NCBI GenBank assembly: GCA_964618405.1
Contig: CAZUAY010000049.1
Coordinates: 1-17,140 of the forward strand
Source of the DNA: JBBQIY01 sp964618405
GTDB taxonomy: Bacteria > Verrucomicrobiota > Kiritimatiellia > RFP12 > UBA3636
DNA: 17,140 bases
Reading direction: 5' to 3'
A program made the position numbers and the translations under genes. Each line of letters opens with the position of its first letter. Within the stretch, counting starts at the first letter, position 1. Shown here one piece after another: positions 7,227-14,123 of the stretch. A model generated the notes under the pieces. The model was not told the origin of the DNA. It saw only the letters and a program-made list of their open reading frames with translations, and ran no database searches.

Positions 7227-8948
7227 CTATTCACTTCCCGTAACCTCCAAGGCGGCATTGAGCGACGTAATGCCGGCACGAACCTTCAGGATCCCTACTT
7301 GCTTGAGCGGAACCATGCCCTCTCGTATCGCCACGTCCCGAATGGCTGATGAGGGAGAGCCTTTGACAACCTCTGCACGCACGGCATCGGAAATCGGTAG
7401 CACCTCCATAATCGCTCCGCGCCCTTTGTGCCCGCTACCATTACACTTCTGGCAACCAACAGCTTCATATATCGTAACGCCTTCAAAAACGCTAGGATTA
7501 ATTCCGTTCGCGAGAAGCACTTCCGGATTCACCTCACAGGGACGTTTGCAGATCGGGCAAAGCTTTCGGAAAAGACGTTGCGCTTGGGCCAAGATCAGAG
7601 ATGAGGCCAAGAGAAACGGAGGAACGCCCATGTCGATGAGACGCGCAATGACACCTGGCGCATCATTCGTATGCAGCGTGCTGAGCACAAGATGTCCTGT
7701 CAAAGCTGCCTTGACAGCGATATCTGCCGTTTCTCCATCTCGAATTTCGCCGAGTAGCACAATGTCGGGATCTTGACGAAGTACAGATCGTAGCACGGAG
7801 GCGAACGTAAGACCAACCTGTTCGTTGACATGAACTTGATTGACTCCGGGAAGTTCGTATTCAACCGGATCCTCTACCGTGACAATGTTAACATCCGGCT
7901 TGTTCAAATCTTGAAGGCAGGAGTAAAGCGTCGTGGTCTTGCCTGAACCCGTCGGCCCTGTAACGAGAAGAATGCCGTGAGGTTGCTCGATTGCGTGTCG
8001 CATGGCCTTATAGGCGAAATCATCGAGGCCGAGCGCAGCGAGGCTCGGAGCTAAATTCGTCTTGTCGAGTGTTCGCATCACCACCTTCTCGCCATGGATC
8101 GTCGGCAGAATGCTAACACGAATATCGACCTCCTTCTTCAGTGCTTTTACTCGAAAGCGCCCATCCTGCGGATTTCTCCGCTCAGCGATGTCGAGGTCCG
8201 ACATGATCTTGATGCGAGAAACAATAGCATTGTGGAGAGCCTTCGGCGGACTGGGGCGCTCGATCAACGCACCGTCGATACGGTAACGGAGGCGCGAACT
8301 CTTCTCCATGGCTTCAAAATGGATATCGCTGGCACCCGTGCGTAGGGCTTCGATTAACATCATATTCACCATTCGAATGACAGGAGCTTCGTCAGCAGAT
8401 TCAATTGCCTTGTCGAGCGACTCTTCCTTGGTAGCCTCGGTGCTGAACTCGATCTCCGACTCGGGAGCATGCATGACACTCTCCATAGCCAAGTTAGGAT
8501 TCTCCGAGTCTTTTCTCTCCTGAGCATGCTCGAGCGCCCCTAGAATTTCTTTCTCCAAGGCAACAAGCGGAATAACCTCTAACCTCGTGGCCCGAGAAAC
8601 CTCCTCTTGGGCTACCAAATCAAAAGGGTCGCCAAACGCTACGGTGATCTTCTCCCCAATCTGCATTAATGGAACCGCCTTCACGCGATTCCAAAAATCC
8701 TTCGAGGCCAATTCGAGCAGGGCGATCGGAACCGCAAAATTTGCGGAAAGCCCGATCGGCGGCATGTTGAAATAGGCGGCAATAGCAAGAAGCAGACGCC
8801 CTGGCTCGACCTTGTTGCTCTGGAGCAAGTAACGCTCTAACGGTTGCTTTTGAGCTTCGCTAACGGCAACCCTCAATGCCTCATCGCTGAGAACACCGCG
8901 CTGGAGCAATGCGTTATGAAAACTAGAATAATGTTTTTGTTTCGCCAT
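7227..8948 (-). CDS. Type IV pilus / type II secretion assembly ATPase (PilB/GspE family)
   Basis: A 573-residue cytoplasmic ATPase that powers assembly of pilins or pseudopilins. The N-terminal MshEN/T2SSE-N-type domain (about residues 1-150) is followed by an acidic linker and the RecA-like motor. Motifs in order: ASDIHFEA, GEKVVMRTLD, Walker A GPTGSGKTTTL (about residue 330), the Walker B-type DIVLLGEIRDGETAD, the His box TGHLVLSTLHTND, and four cysteines CPICKRPC / CQKC that form the zinc module typical of PilB and GspE. This separates it from the retraction ATPase PilT, which lacks the zinc module and the N-terminal domain. An in-frame TTG at 8981 would add 11 residues, MGADCVGTGIF; I prefer the ATG at 8948, but neither has a strong ribosome binding site. 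The upstream sigma54-type promoter and the divergent NtrC-class gene suggest PilS/PilR-like regulation. Confidence 0.94.
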   Translation of the reverse strand: MAKQKHYSSFHNALLQRGVLSDEALRVAVSEAQKQPLERYLLQSNKVEPGRLLLAIAAYFNMPPIGLSANFAVPIALLELASKDFWNRVKAVPLMQIGEKITVAFGDPFDLVAQEEVSRATRLEVIPLVALEKEILGALEHAQERKDSENPNLAMESVMHAPESEIEFSTEATKEESLDKAIESADEAPVIRMVNMMLIEALRTGASDIHFEAMEKSSRLRYRIDGALIERPSPPKALHNAIVSRIKIMSDLDIAERRNPQDGRFRVKALKKEVDIRVSILPTIHGEKVVMRTLDKTNLAPSLAALGLDDFAYKAMRHAIEQPHGILLVTGPTGSGKTTTLYSCLQDLNKPDVNIVTVEDPVEYELPGVNQVHVNEQVGLTFASVLRSVLRQDPDIVLLGEIRDGETADIAVKAALTGHLVLSTLHTNDAPGVIARLIDMGVPPFLLASSLILAQAQRLFRKLCPICKRPCEVNPEVLLANGINPSVFEGVTIYEAVGCQKCNGSGHKGRGAIMEVLPISDAVRAEVVKGSPSSAIRDVAIREGMVPLKQVGILKVRAGITSLNAALEVTGSE

Positions 8949-9030
8949 GAAAATACCCGTGCCGACACAATCTGCTCCCAATCATCCACGAGTCTGATTA
9001 AGAAAAAGATTTGCGCGGAATTGATATAAT

Positions 9031-9047
9031 AGCAAAAACAGTGCCAA
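9031..9047 (-). promoter_or_regulatory. Sigma54 (-24/-12) promoter of the pilB/pilC-like operon
   Basis: On the minus strand the sequence reads TTGGCACTGTTTTTGCT. It contains TGGCAC and TTGCT with GG and GC exactly 12 bp apart, matching the RpoN consensus TGGCAC-N5-TTGCW. The predicted transcription start is near 9020, about 70 nt before the ATG at 8948. A sigma54 activator gene of NtrC type lies divergently 450 bp away, which strengthens the call. An overlapping weak sigma70 reading (TTGAAA with ATTATA 17 bp downstream) is possible. Confidence 0.75.
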
Positions 9048-9067
9048 TTTCAACACAATCTTACGCA

Positions 9068-9387
9068 GTAATCGGTCAGTGACGGGGTTGGGCAGACAGA
9101 GGAGCACCACCCACTCGACCGATTACAGTAGCGAGTTGCGAGTTGCGAGTGGTGAGTTGCGAGCTGGGAAAACTTTGTCGTTAGCTTTGTCGCTAACTTT
9201 GTCGAACCAAGAAGTTGCGAGTTGTGAGTTGCGAGTGGGCGATCGGTGATCGCGGATGTCCCCAAAACTTTGTCGTGAGTTTTGTCGCGAACTTTGTCGA
9301 CTACCACTACCGTGGCTACTAGCGACTAGCCACTAGCAACTAGCGACTGTAATCGGTCAGGCACAGCCCCTGTGCCTGACCGATTAC
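9068..9387. repeat. Composite intergenic repeat: two stem-loops bracketing 7-bp and 12-bp arrays
   Basis: This 320-bp block has a regular build. A stem-loop with arms GTAATCGGTC (9068-9077) and GACCGATTAC (9117-9126) is followed by five 7-bp units near TTGCGAG (9129-9163). Next come three 12-bp units AAC/AGCTTTGTCGNN (9171-9206), three more TTGCGAG units (9215-9235) and a second triplet of the 12-bp unit (9266-9301). Four ACTAGCR 7-bp units follow (9318-9345), then a perfect hairpin with the same outer arms (9349-9387). The architecture suggests a non-autonomous, hairpin-bounded mobile or amplifying repeat, but no transposase is visible. The open frame across it (minus strand, 9050-9307) encodes only repetitive SQLAT-like and DKV-like residues and is not a gene. 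A second copy starts at 17019. Confidence 0.8.
9349..9387. repeat. Perfect 18-bp hairpin at the right end of the composite repeat
   Basis: Arms 9349-9366 and 9370-9387 are perfect reverse complements around a 3-nt CCC loop. The outer 12 bp of each arm are GTAATCGGTCAG / CTGACCGATTAC, shared with the other stem-loops of this repeat family. A short T-containing stretch follows (CTTTTATTG), but it is not a good U-run, so I regard this as a repeat end rather than a classical terminator. It lies 20 bp upstream of the -35 box of the NtrC-class gene. Confidence 0.85.
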
Positions 9388-9407
9388 CTTTTATTGTTAA
9401 ATGGGGG

Positions 9408-9436
9408 TTGCTTTTTTGATCAACAACGAATATAAT
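9408..9436 (+). promoter_or_regulatory. Sigma70-type promoter of the NtrC-class regulator gene
   Basis: TTGCTT (9408-9413) and a perfect TATAAT (9431-9436) are 17 bp apart. The predicted start is near 9443, about 45 nt before the ATG at 9488. Housekeeping expression of the activator, with sigma54 expression of its likely target, is the usual arrangement. Confidence 0.65.
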
Positions 9437-9487
9437 TGAAGCTTGTAATTTCATGCAAATCAGCGCATTACACACGTGTACCCCAGT

Positions 9488-10903
9488 ATGACAAAAATTT
9501 TAATCGTAGATGACGAAGTCAGAATCCTAATTCTCCTTCAAAGTCTTCTTAAAGCCAATGGATACGAGACTGCCACTGCAAAAGACGGGAGCGAAGCCTT
9601 GGAGCTTGTTCGCAAGGGAGGAATTGACCTTGTCATAACCGACCTCCGCATGGCACCGATGGACGGCCTTACCGTAATCACCCAGATGAAGGCGATCAAT
9701 CCGAAGCTTCCTGTAATCCTGCTTACCGCCTACGCCTCGGTCGAAACCGCTATTGACGCGATGAAATGTGGTGCCTTCGATTATCTCACCAAACCTTTTA
9801 AGGTCGACGAGATGCTTTCAACCGTCAAACGGGCAGAAGCCTGCGTTAAAAGCGATGCGGTCGCCGTACCCGATCCCCCAGAGACCCCACTACGCTATCG
9901 GTTCGAGAATCTAATCGCCACCAGCTTCACGATGCTCCACGTGTGCGAAATGATCCAGCGGGTCGCGCCAACGGCCGCAACCGTCCTGATCTACGGAGAA
10001 AGTGGAACCGGCAAGGAAATTGTAGCAAAAGCCATCCATAACAACAGCCCCCGCAAGGACAAGCCGATGGTTGCGGTGAACTGTGCCGCCCTTCCTCCCG
10101 ATCTGCTCGAATCCGAACTCTTCGGCCATGTAAAGGGCTCCTTTACAGGAGCTATTGCCGACAAAACAGGACTTTTCGAAGCCGCTGAGGGCGGAACCAT
10201 TTTCTTGGACGAAATCGCGTCGCTGCCACTCCTCCTTCAAGGCAAATTGTTGCGCGTACTTCAGGAGAAAGAAATCCGCCGAGTTGGCGGAACCAAAACA
10301 GTCTCGATCGATGTGCGAGTAGTCGCTGCCAGCAACAGCAACCTCGAACAAATGGCCGCCGAAGGGGTGTTTCGGACCGACTTGTATTACCGCTTTGCCG
10401 TCATCACCATTGATATCCCCCCCTTGCGAGATCGCGCGGAGGACATTCTGCCCCTTGCGCAGCACTTCCTCAAAAGTGAAACGGTCGATTCGAATATCAA
10501 ACCGACGTTCTCACAAGAAACCATCAACATCCTCATGGCCTACAAATGGCCTGGAAATGTGCGGGAACTCGAAAATGCGATCAAGCATGTCGTGACGTTC
10601 TTGCAAGATGATGTCATCACGCCTGAAGACCTTCCCCCTCGCATCGTCACGCGAGCCCGCGAAGCACAGGCCGATCAACCGCGAGAAGCTTCGGCGAAAT
10701 TTGGCTCTGCCGAAACCTCCCAATCTCTCAAGGGCTTTTTGAAGCTCAAGGAGAAGGAATATCTCGATCAGATTCTCACCGACAATGCCGGCGACAAGGA
10801 AAAAACAGCCAAGAGCCTCCAAGTCAGTCTCGCAACACTCTATCGAAAGCTTTCCGACGAGCCGCAAGGGGATAGTCCGCAAGCCGAGCCTCCCAAGCAA
10901 TAA
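9488..10903 (+). CDS. NtrC-class sigma54-dependent response regulator (possibly PilR-like)
   Basis: A 471-residue, three-domain activator. Receiver: D8/D9, phospho-acceptor Asp52 in ITDLRM, Thr80 and Lys102 in TKPF. AAA+ domain: Walker A GESGTGKE (about 170-177), the sigma54-contacting loop as GSFTGA (217-222; consensus GAFTGA), Walker B-type GGTIFLDEI, and RTDLYYRF with PPLRDR. The C-terminal Fis-type helix-turn-helix is about residues 425-462, with DKEKTAKSLQVSLATLYRKL. On phosphorylation such proteins bind upstream enhancers and use ATP hydrolysis to open sigma54 promoters. A GTG at 9476 would add MYPS; the ATG at 9488 fits typical receiver N-termini. A histidine kinase follows on the same strand after 90 bp and is its likely partner. 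The divergent pilB-like operon with a sigma54 promoter is the most obvious target. Confidence 0.95.
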   Translation: MTKILIVDDEVRILILLQSLLKANGYETATAKDGSEALELVRKGGIDLVITDLRMAPMDGLTVITQMKAINPKLPVILLTAYASVETAIDAMKCGAFDYLTKPFKVDEMLSTVKRAEACVKSDAVAVPDPPETPLRYRFENLIATSFTMLHVCEMIQRVAPTAATVLIYGESGTGKEIVAKAIHNNSPRKDKPMVAVNCAALPPDLLESELFGHVKGSFTGAIADKTGLFEAAEGGTIFLDEIASLPLLLQGKLLRVLQEKEIRRVGGTKTVSIDVRVVAASNSNLEQMAAEGVFRTDLYYRFAVITIDIPPLRDRAEDILPLAQHFLKSETVDSNIKPTFSQETINILMAYKWPGNVRELENAIKHVVTFLQDDVITPEDLPPRIVTRAREAQADQPREASAKFGSAETSQSLKGFLKLKEKEYLDQILTDNAGDKEKTAKSLQVSLATLYRKLSDEPQGDSPQAEPPKQ

Positions 10904-10983
10904 ACAATTTTCATTTTTGAGAATTTTTGCATCCTGGAGAATCTGAGTGATATCCTGCAAAAGTTCGAAACAATCGAAAACGT

Positions 10984-10987
10984 GGAG
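10984..10987 (+). promoter_or_regulatory. Ribosome binding site deciding the histidine kinase start
   Basis: GGAG lies 6 nt before the ATG at 10994, ideal spacing. An alternative GTG start at 10982 would overlap this same sequence and has no ribosome binding site of its own, so the ATG is preferred. Confidence 0.75.
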
Positions 10988-10993
10988 TTTTAT

Positions 10994-12259
10994 ATGGTTG
11001 AAGATGAACTCGACTCTCCGTCAAAACCAAAGTACCCACAGGCCAAGAAAAAAAGAAAAGTGGGCACCAAAGAAAAGCACCCTCCCTCTGCAAGCAGTAG
11101 CAAAGTCGACTCTTCTGACGATGCCGTAAAGCTAGCTCACGACATCAACAACATGCTCCTCGTCATTCAGAACACGTTGGAACTCGCATGGGGGCGTTCT
11201 AAAAAGTCTGAGGATAGCCAAGCCGTCAACACGATCAAGATGGCCGTCGAACAGGCTTCGCACTTAGCAGGTCAGATCATGGATAGTAGCTCGAACGACT
11301 GCGAAATTTCCGTTAAGACTATTCTGCCGGCAGAGTTTATCGCGTCACACAAATCCTTGATCCTTGGCGTTGCCGCCCACAACGTATCCGTGCAGGTCAC
11401 CGTCGCTGATAACTTGCCTTCGATTGAAGTTAATGAAGGGAAACTTTGTGATGTGCTCATGAATCTGGTAAAAAATGCATCGGAAGGTTACGGAGGTAAG
11501 ATGGGTAACGTGCACCTCAGCGTACACCCCGAAACCATGAATTCACGGTTGACTAAGATTTTCTCACGCGGTGGCTGTCAACCCAAGCACCGAAAAGGTG
11601 TTGTTTTCACCGTGAAGGATGAGGGTCCCGGAATCGAGGCAGCCCGCATCGACTCCCTGTTGTCACAAGCCTACTCGACCAAAGCGTCCGGACACGGCAT
11701 TGGCTTACTCAACGTCGTGGATTTTGTTAAAAGAGCCAACGGCGGCGTTTCTATTGAATCGACAAGCGGTGCTGGGTTCATGATCCGAATGTGGATTCCG
11801 GAACGTAAAGAACAAGCGTCTCTCGAACGCCGAACGGTCAAAGGCAAAACCGCCCAACATAGCAAACTGGGGAGCCCAGGATCAGGACGAAAACCTTGCA
11901 TCCTCATGCTCGATGACGATCCTGCAATTCTCCAAAGTTCTGCTCTGCTGCTCGGCTCGATGAATACAGAAGTTCTCATGGCGAATAATTCTGAGGATGC
12001 GTTGAAGATCTTTTGCGCAAACAAAGATCGAATCGACATCGTCTTTCTCGATGCCAACATGGGTGAGAGCACCACGCTTCCCATCTTAAAAGACCTACGA
12101 AACCTCGACCCCCTGCTGCCTTGTGTCATCGTCTCGGGCTATGCCGAATCCAAGATCCGTAGTCTCTTTAATTCTGATCTTTATAACGGTTTCCTTGGCA
12201 AACCCTATACGCGTAGCGATATCACAGAAATTTTACAGCAGCATATCGGCATCCGCTAA
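10994..12259 (+). CDS. Soluble NtrB-like hybrid histidine kinase with C-terminal receiver
   Basis: A 421-residue protein with no membrane segment. Residues 1-45 are a Lys/Ser-rich, probably disordered N-terminus with no PAS, GAF or HAMP domain. The H box LAHDINNMLLVI has phospho-acceptor His49. The ATPase has N box LMNLVKNASEG (about 155-165), G1 DEGPGIE and G2 GHGIGL. A linker of about 50 residues then leads to a receiver domain with LDDD, phospho-acceptor Asp353 in FLDANM, SGY and GKPY. The H box and N box are of the NtrB/HPK4 type that usually pairs with NtrC-class regulators, and the gene follows such a regulator by 90 bp, so they are probably partners. The signal source is unclear: with no sensor domain, it may be controlled through its own receiver or by another protein. 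An alternative GTG start at 10982 adds four residues. Confidence 0.92.
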   Translation: MVEDELDSPSKPKYPQAKKKRKVGTKEKHPPSASSSKVDSSDDAVKLAHDINNMLLVIQNTLELAWGRSKKSEDSQAVNTIKMAVEQASHLAGQIMDSSSNDCEISVKTILPAEFIASHKSLILGVAAHNVSVQVTVADNLPSIEVNEGKLCDVLMNLVKNASEGYGGKMGNVHLSVHPETMNSRLTKIFSRGGCQPKHRKGVVFTVKDEGPGIEAARIDSLLSQAYSTKASGHGIGLLNVVDFVKRANGGVSIESTSGAGFMIRMWIPERKEQASLERRTVKGKTAQHSKLGSPGSGRKPCILMLDDDPAILQSSALLLGSMNTEVLMANNSEDALKIFCANKDRIDIVFLDANMGESTTLPILKDLRNLDPLLPCVIVSGYAESKIRSLFNSDLYNGFLGKPYTRSDITEILQQHIGIR

Positions 12260-12391
12260 GCCATTCTTCAGTTTGGGAATAAAAAAACCTTCAGAAATTT
12301 TCACTCTCAATCGAACCCAAAGTTCTTCAATGGCGTTTCTACCCTGAAATAGCGTGTACAAAACGTAACAACCCAATAGAACGGAACCAAC

Positions 12392-13546
12392 ATGAAATCA
12401 TCGTCCCGAGCCGCAAGCGTTACCGTGATGGCAATCGCCACACTCTTGACTGCCTTTCCACACCAAGCGTTCTCAACACCAGCAACCGACGCGACATCGT
12501 CCATCGCCAAGGGCGTAAAGTGGCTTGCAGACCATCAGGGCGAAGACGGATCGTTCTCGAACCCGCAGTTTCCTGGTCTTTCTGGACTCGCCCTTTGGGC
12601 TGTCGCTGCTTCAGGAGACCCAGCCTACGCAAACGTCGTTAAAAAAGGTAGCGACTTCCTTCTTTCCAAAGTCCAACCTGACGGCGGCATTTACACCGTG
12701 ATCCCCGGACGTAAAGGCGGCGGTCTCAGCACCTATAATACGGCCATCAGCCTTACCGCACTCGTCGCCTCGGGACGTGATGACATCACCGAGGTGGTGC
12801 TCAATGCCAGAACATTTCTTGCAAATTCACAACATATCGGTGACGATCCTTTCGACGGCGGATTTGGCTACGACAAGAGCACCGATCGTGCGTATACCGA
12901 TCTGATGAATACACATTTTGTCATCGAATCCATGCGCCGATCTCAGGCCTATGAGGACAAACGCCCCTCTGGACAAAAGCGAGCCGACATCAACTGGGCG
13001 CAAGCGTTGAAGTTTGCTGAAAGTCTCCACAACGGCCCTAAAACAGGTGAGAATGCAGGTGGGTTCTTCTATAACCCGACAGATGCAAAAGCAGGCGTTG
13101 AGAAAACGTCCGAGGGAACTCCAGACTCGAAGGCTGAGGTTGGTGAAAAAATCATTATGCGCTCGTACGGCAGTATTACTTACGCTGGACTTCTTTCACT
13201 GATTTACTGCGACGTCGACAAGACCGACCCTCGCGTACAGTCGACCTTAGACTGGGCGTCAAAACACTGGACGCTCGAGGAGAACCCGGGCATGGGCGAC
13301 CAAGGGCTGTACTTCTTCTACAATGTTATGGGGCGCGCAATGGCCACCGTCGGCATGGCCTCTATCCCACGAAAATCAGGACCAGAAATTCAATGGAGTG
13401 CCGAGCTCATCGCCAAGGTTACTTCGCTCATGACGGAGGATGGGAGCTGGGTGAATAAGAACGGACGCTTCTGGGAAAACGATCCTGTGCTCGCAACAGC
13501 CTATGCCGTCTTGTCGCTGGAGTTCGCCTCTGGCGCAACGAAGTAA
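12392..13546 (+). CDS. Secreted prenyltransferase/squalene-oxidase-repeat (alpha-alpha toroid) protein
   Basis: A 384-residue protein with an N-terminal signal peptide (charged MKSSSR, then a hydrophobic run, probable cleavage near AFS/TP around residue 28). Repeated alpha-alpha barrel motifs follow: GVKWLADHQGEDGSFSN, FLLSKVQPDGGIY, SYGSITYAGLLSLIY and LMTEDGSWVN, with the QxxDGxW/F-like pattern of prenyltransferase and squalene-hopene-cyclase repeats. The Asp-rich catalytic motif of class II terpene cyclases (DXDD) is not visible. Together with export this argues against a cyclase. Exported toroid proteins of this kind are common in Planctomycetota and Verrucomicrobiota, with unknown function, perhaps protein or glycan binding. 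It lies 132 bp after the histidine kinase with weak GGAA upstream of the ATG, and I found no clear promoter or terminator in that gap. Its functional link to the two-component genes is unproven. Confidence 0.85.
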   Translation: MKSSSRAASVTVMAIATLLTAFPHQAFSTPATDATSSIAKGVKWLADHQGEDGSFSNPQFPGLSGLALWAVAASGDPAYANVVKKGSDFLLSKVQPDGGIYTVIPGRKGGGLSTYNTAISLTALVASGRDDITEVVLNARTFLANSQHIGDDPFDGGFGYDKSTDRAYTDLMNTHFVIESMRRSQAYEDKRPSGQKRADINWAQALKFAESLHNGPKTGENAGGFFYNPTDAKAGVEKTSEGTPDSKAEVGEKIIMRSYGSITYAGLLSLIYCDVDKTDPRVQSTLDWASKHWTLEENPGMGDQGLYFFYNVMGRAMATVGMASIPRKSGPEIQWSAELIAKVTSLMTEDGSWVNKNGRFWENDPVLATAYAVLSLEFASGATK

Positions 13547-13597
13547 TCGATCGTCAGCTACCGTGTTGCGATTCAACTAAGCTGAAGCGCACACCTG

Positions 13598-14110
13598 CTA
13601 CTTCGTCAGCGAAATTTTTTCTGGAACGAGATAGGCGTATTTAATTCCAGAACTTGACATCATTTCAGCAAAATCGTGGAAGAAGTCGTTCTGCTCGGGC
13701 TTTGGTGTATTGCCACCAACACCAAGCGGAACGCCATTAACCATCATGATGATTCCGATGGGCATTCCCTCAATGTGGGGTGCCATCTCCGATTGCAGCT
13801 CCGCAAGCGAACCGAGGTACTTGCCTGAACCTGTCATTTTCAGATACAGGTCGTTACGCCCTTCCTTGGGCTGGAAAGTTCCGATATTAAAATCGAAGAG
13901 AATATGGGTTTTCGAGAAATCGACATTGATAACAGCCACGGCTACTGGAACGTTTCCCCCAATTTCTTGCGGCGTGACATAACTGTAGTTTGTATTAATT
14001 TTTGAGAGGATCTGCGGCTTAGCAACTTCGACCGCCTTCTCAGAAACACATCCCTGAACCAGTAAGGCCACGGCAAGTGCCCACCCAATTGAAACCGTTT
14101 TATTTGTCAT
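13598..14110 (-). CDS. Small lipoprotein of unknown function
   Basis: A 170-residue protein beginning with a lipoprotein signal: MTNK, a hydrophobic stretch, then the lipobox-like LLVQGC with Cys21 as the lipid-bearing residue. The Gln at -2 is less usual but tolerated. After cleavage, Ser-Glu follow the Cys, which does not suggest inner-membrane retention by the E. coli Asp+2 rule, so an outer-membrane location is plausible. The rest is soluble with a beta-rich pattern and a conserved-looking segment IEGMPIGIIMMVNGVPLGVGG; I do not recognise a family. AGAGGA (minus strand, 14120-14125) lies 9 nt before the ATG and overlaps the stop of the upstream RicT-like gene. The two are therefore transcribed together and probably translationally coupled. 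Confidence 0.7.
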   Translation of the reverse strand: MTNKTVSIGWALAVALLVQGCVSEKAVEVAKPQILSKINTNYSYVTPQEIGGNVPVAVAVINVDFSKTHILFDFNIGTFQPKEGRNDLYLKMTGSGKYLGSLAELQSEMAPHIEGMPIGIIMMVNGVPLGVGGNTPKPEQNDFFHDFAEMMSSSGIKYAYLVPEKISLTK

Positions 14111-14123
14111 CTTTTTAAATCCT

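Noticed and set aside
8949..8981. TTG start adding 11 residues to the PilB/GspE-like protein
   Set aside because: The ATG at 8948 is a better start codon and begins a typical N-terminal domain; however, the TTG is within the predicted transcript, so this is not decisive.
9050..9307. 85-residue open frame on the minus strand with SQLAT-like and DKV-like periodicity
   Set aside because: It is the translation of the 7-bp and 12-bp repeats and one stem-loop; it has no ribosome binding site and no protein-like composition outside the repeats.
9129..9345. Regular short repeats that might suggest a CRISPR array
   Set aside because: Units are 7 or 12 bp, directly adjacent, with no unique spacers of constant length and no cas genes.
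11045..11063. KKKRKV in the histidine kinase N-terminus, identical to the core of the SV40 nuclear localisation signal
   Set aside because: A short Lys-rich run in a disordered bacterial linker arises easily by chance; nothing else suggests an effector.
10947..11129. 60-residue open frame with GTG start between the NtrC-class gene and the kinase
   Set aside because: It overlaps the kinase gene in another frame and has no recognisable features.
13554..13585. Inverted repeat TCAGCT/AGCTGA after the toroid protein gene, as a terminator
   Set aside because: Only 6 bp with a 20-nt loop and no U-run.
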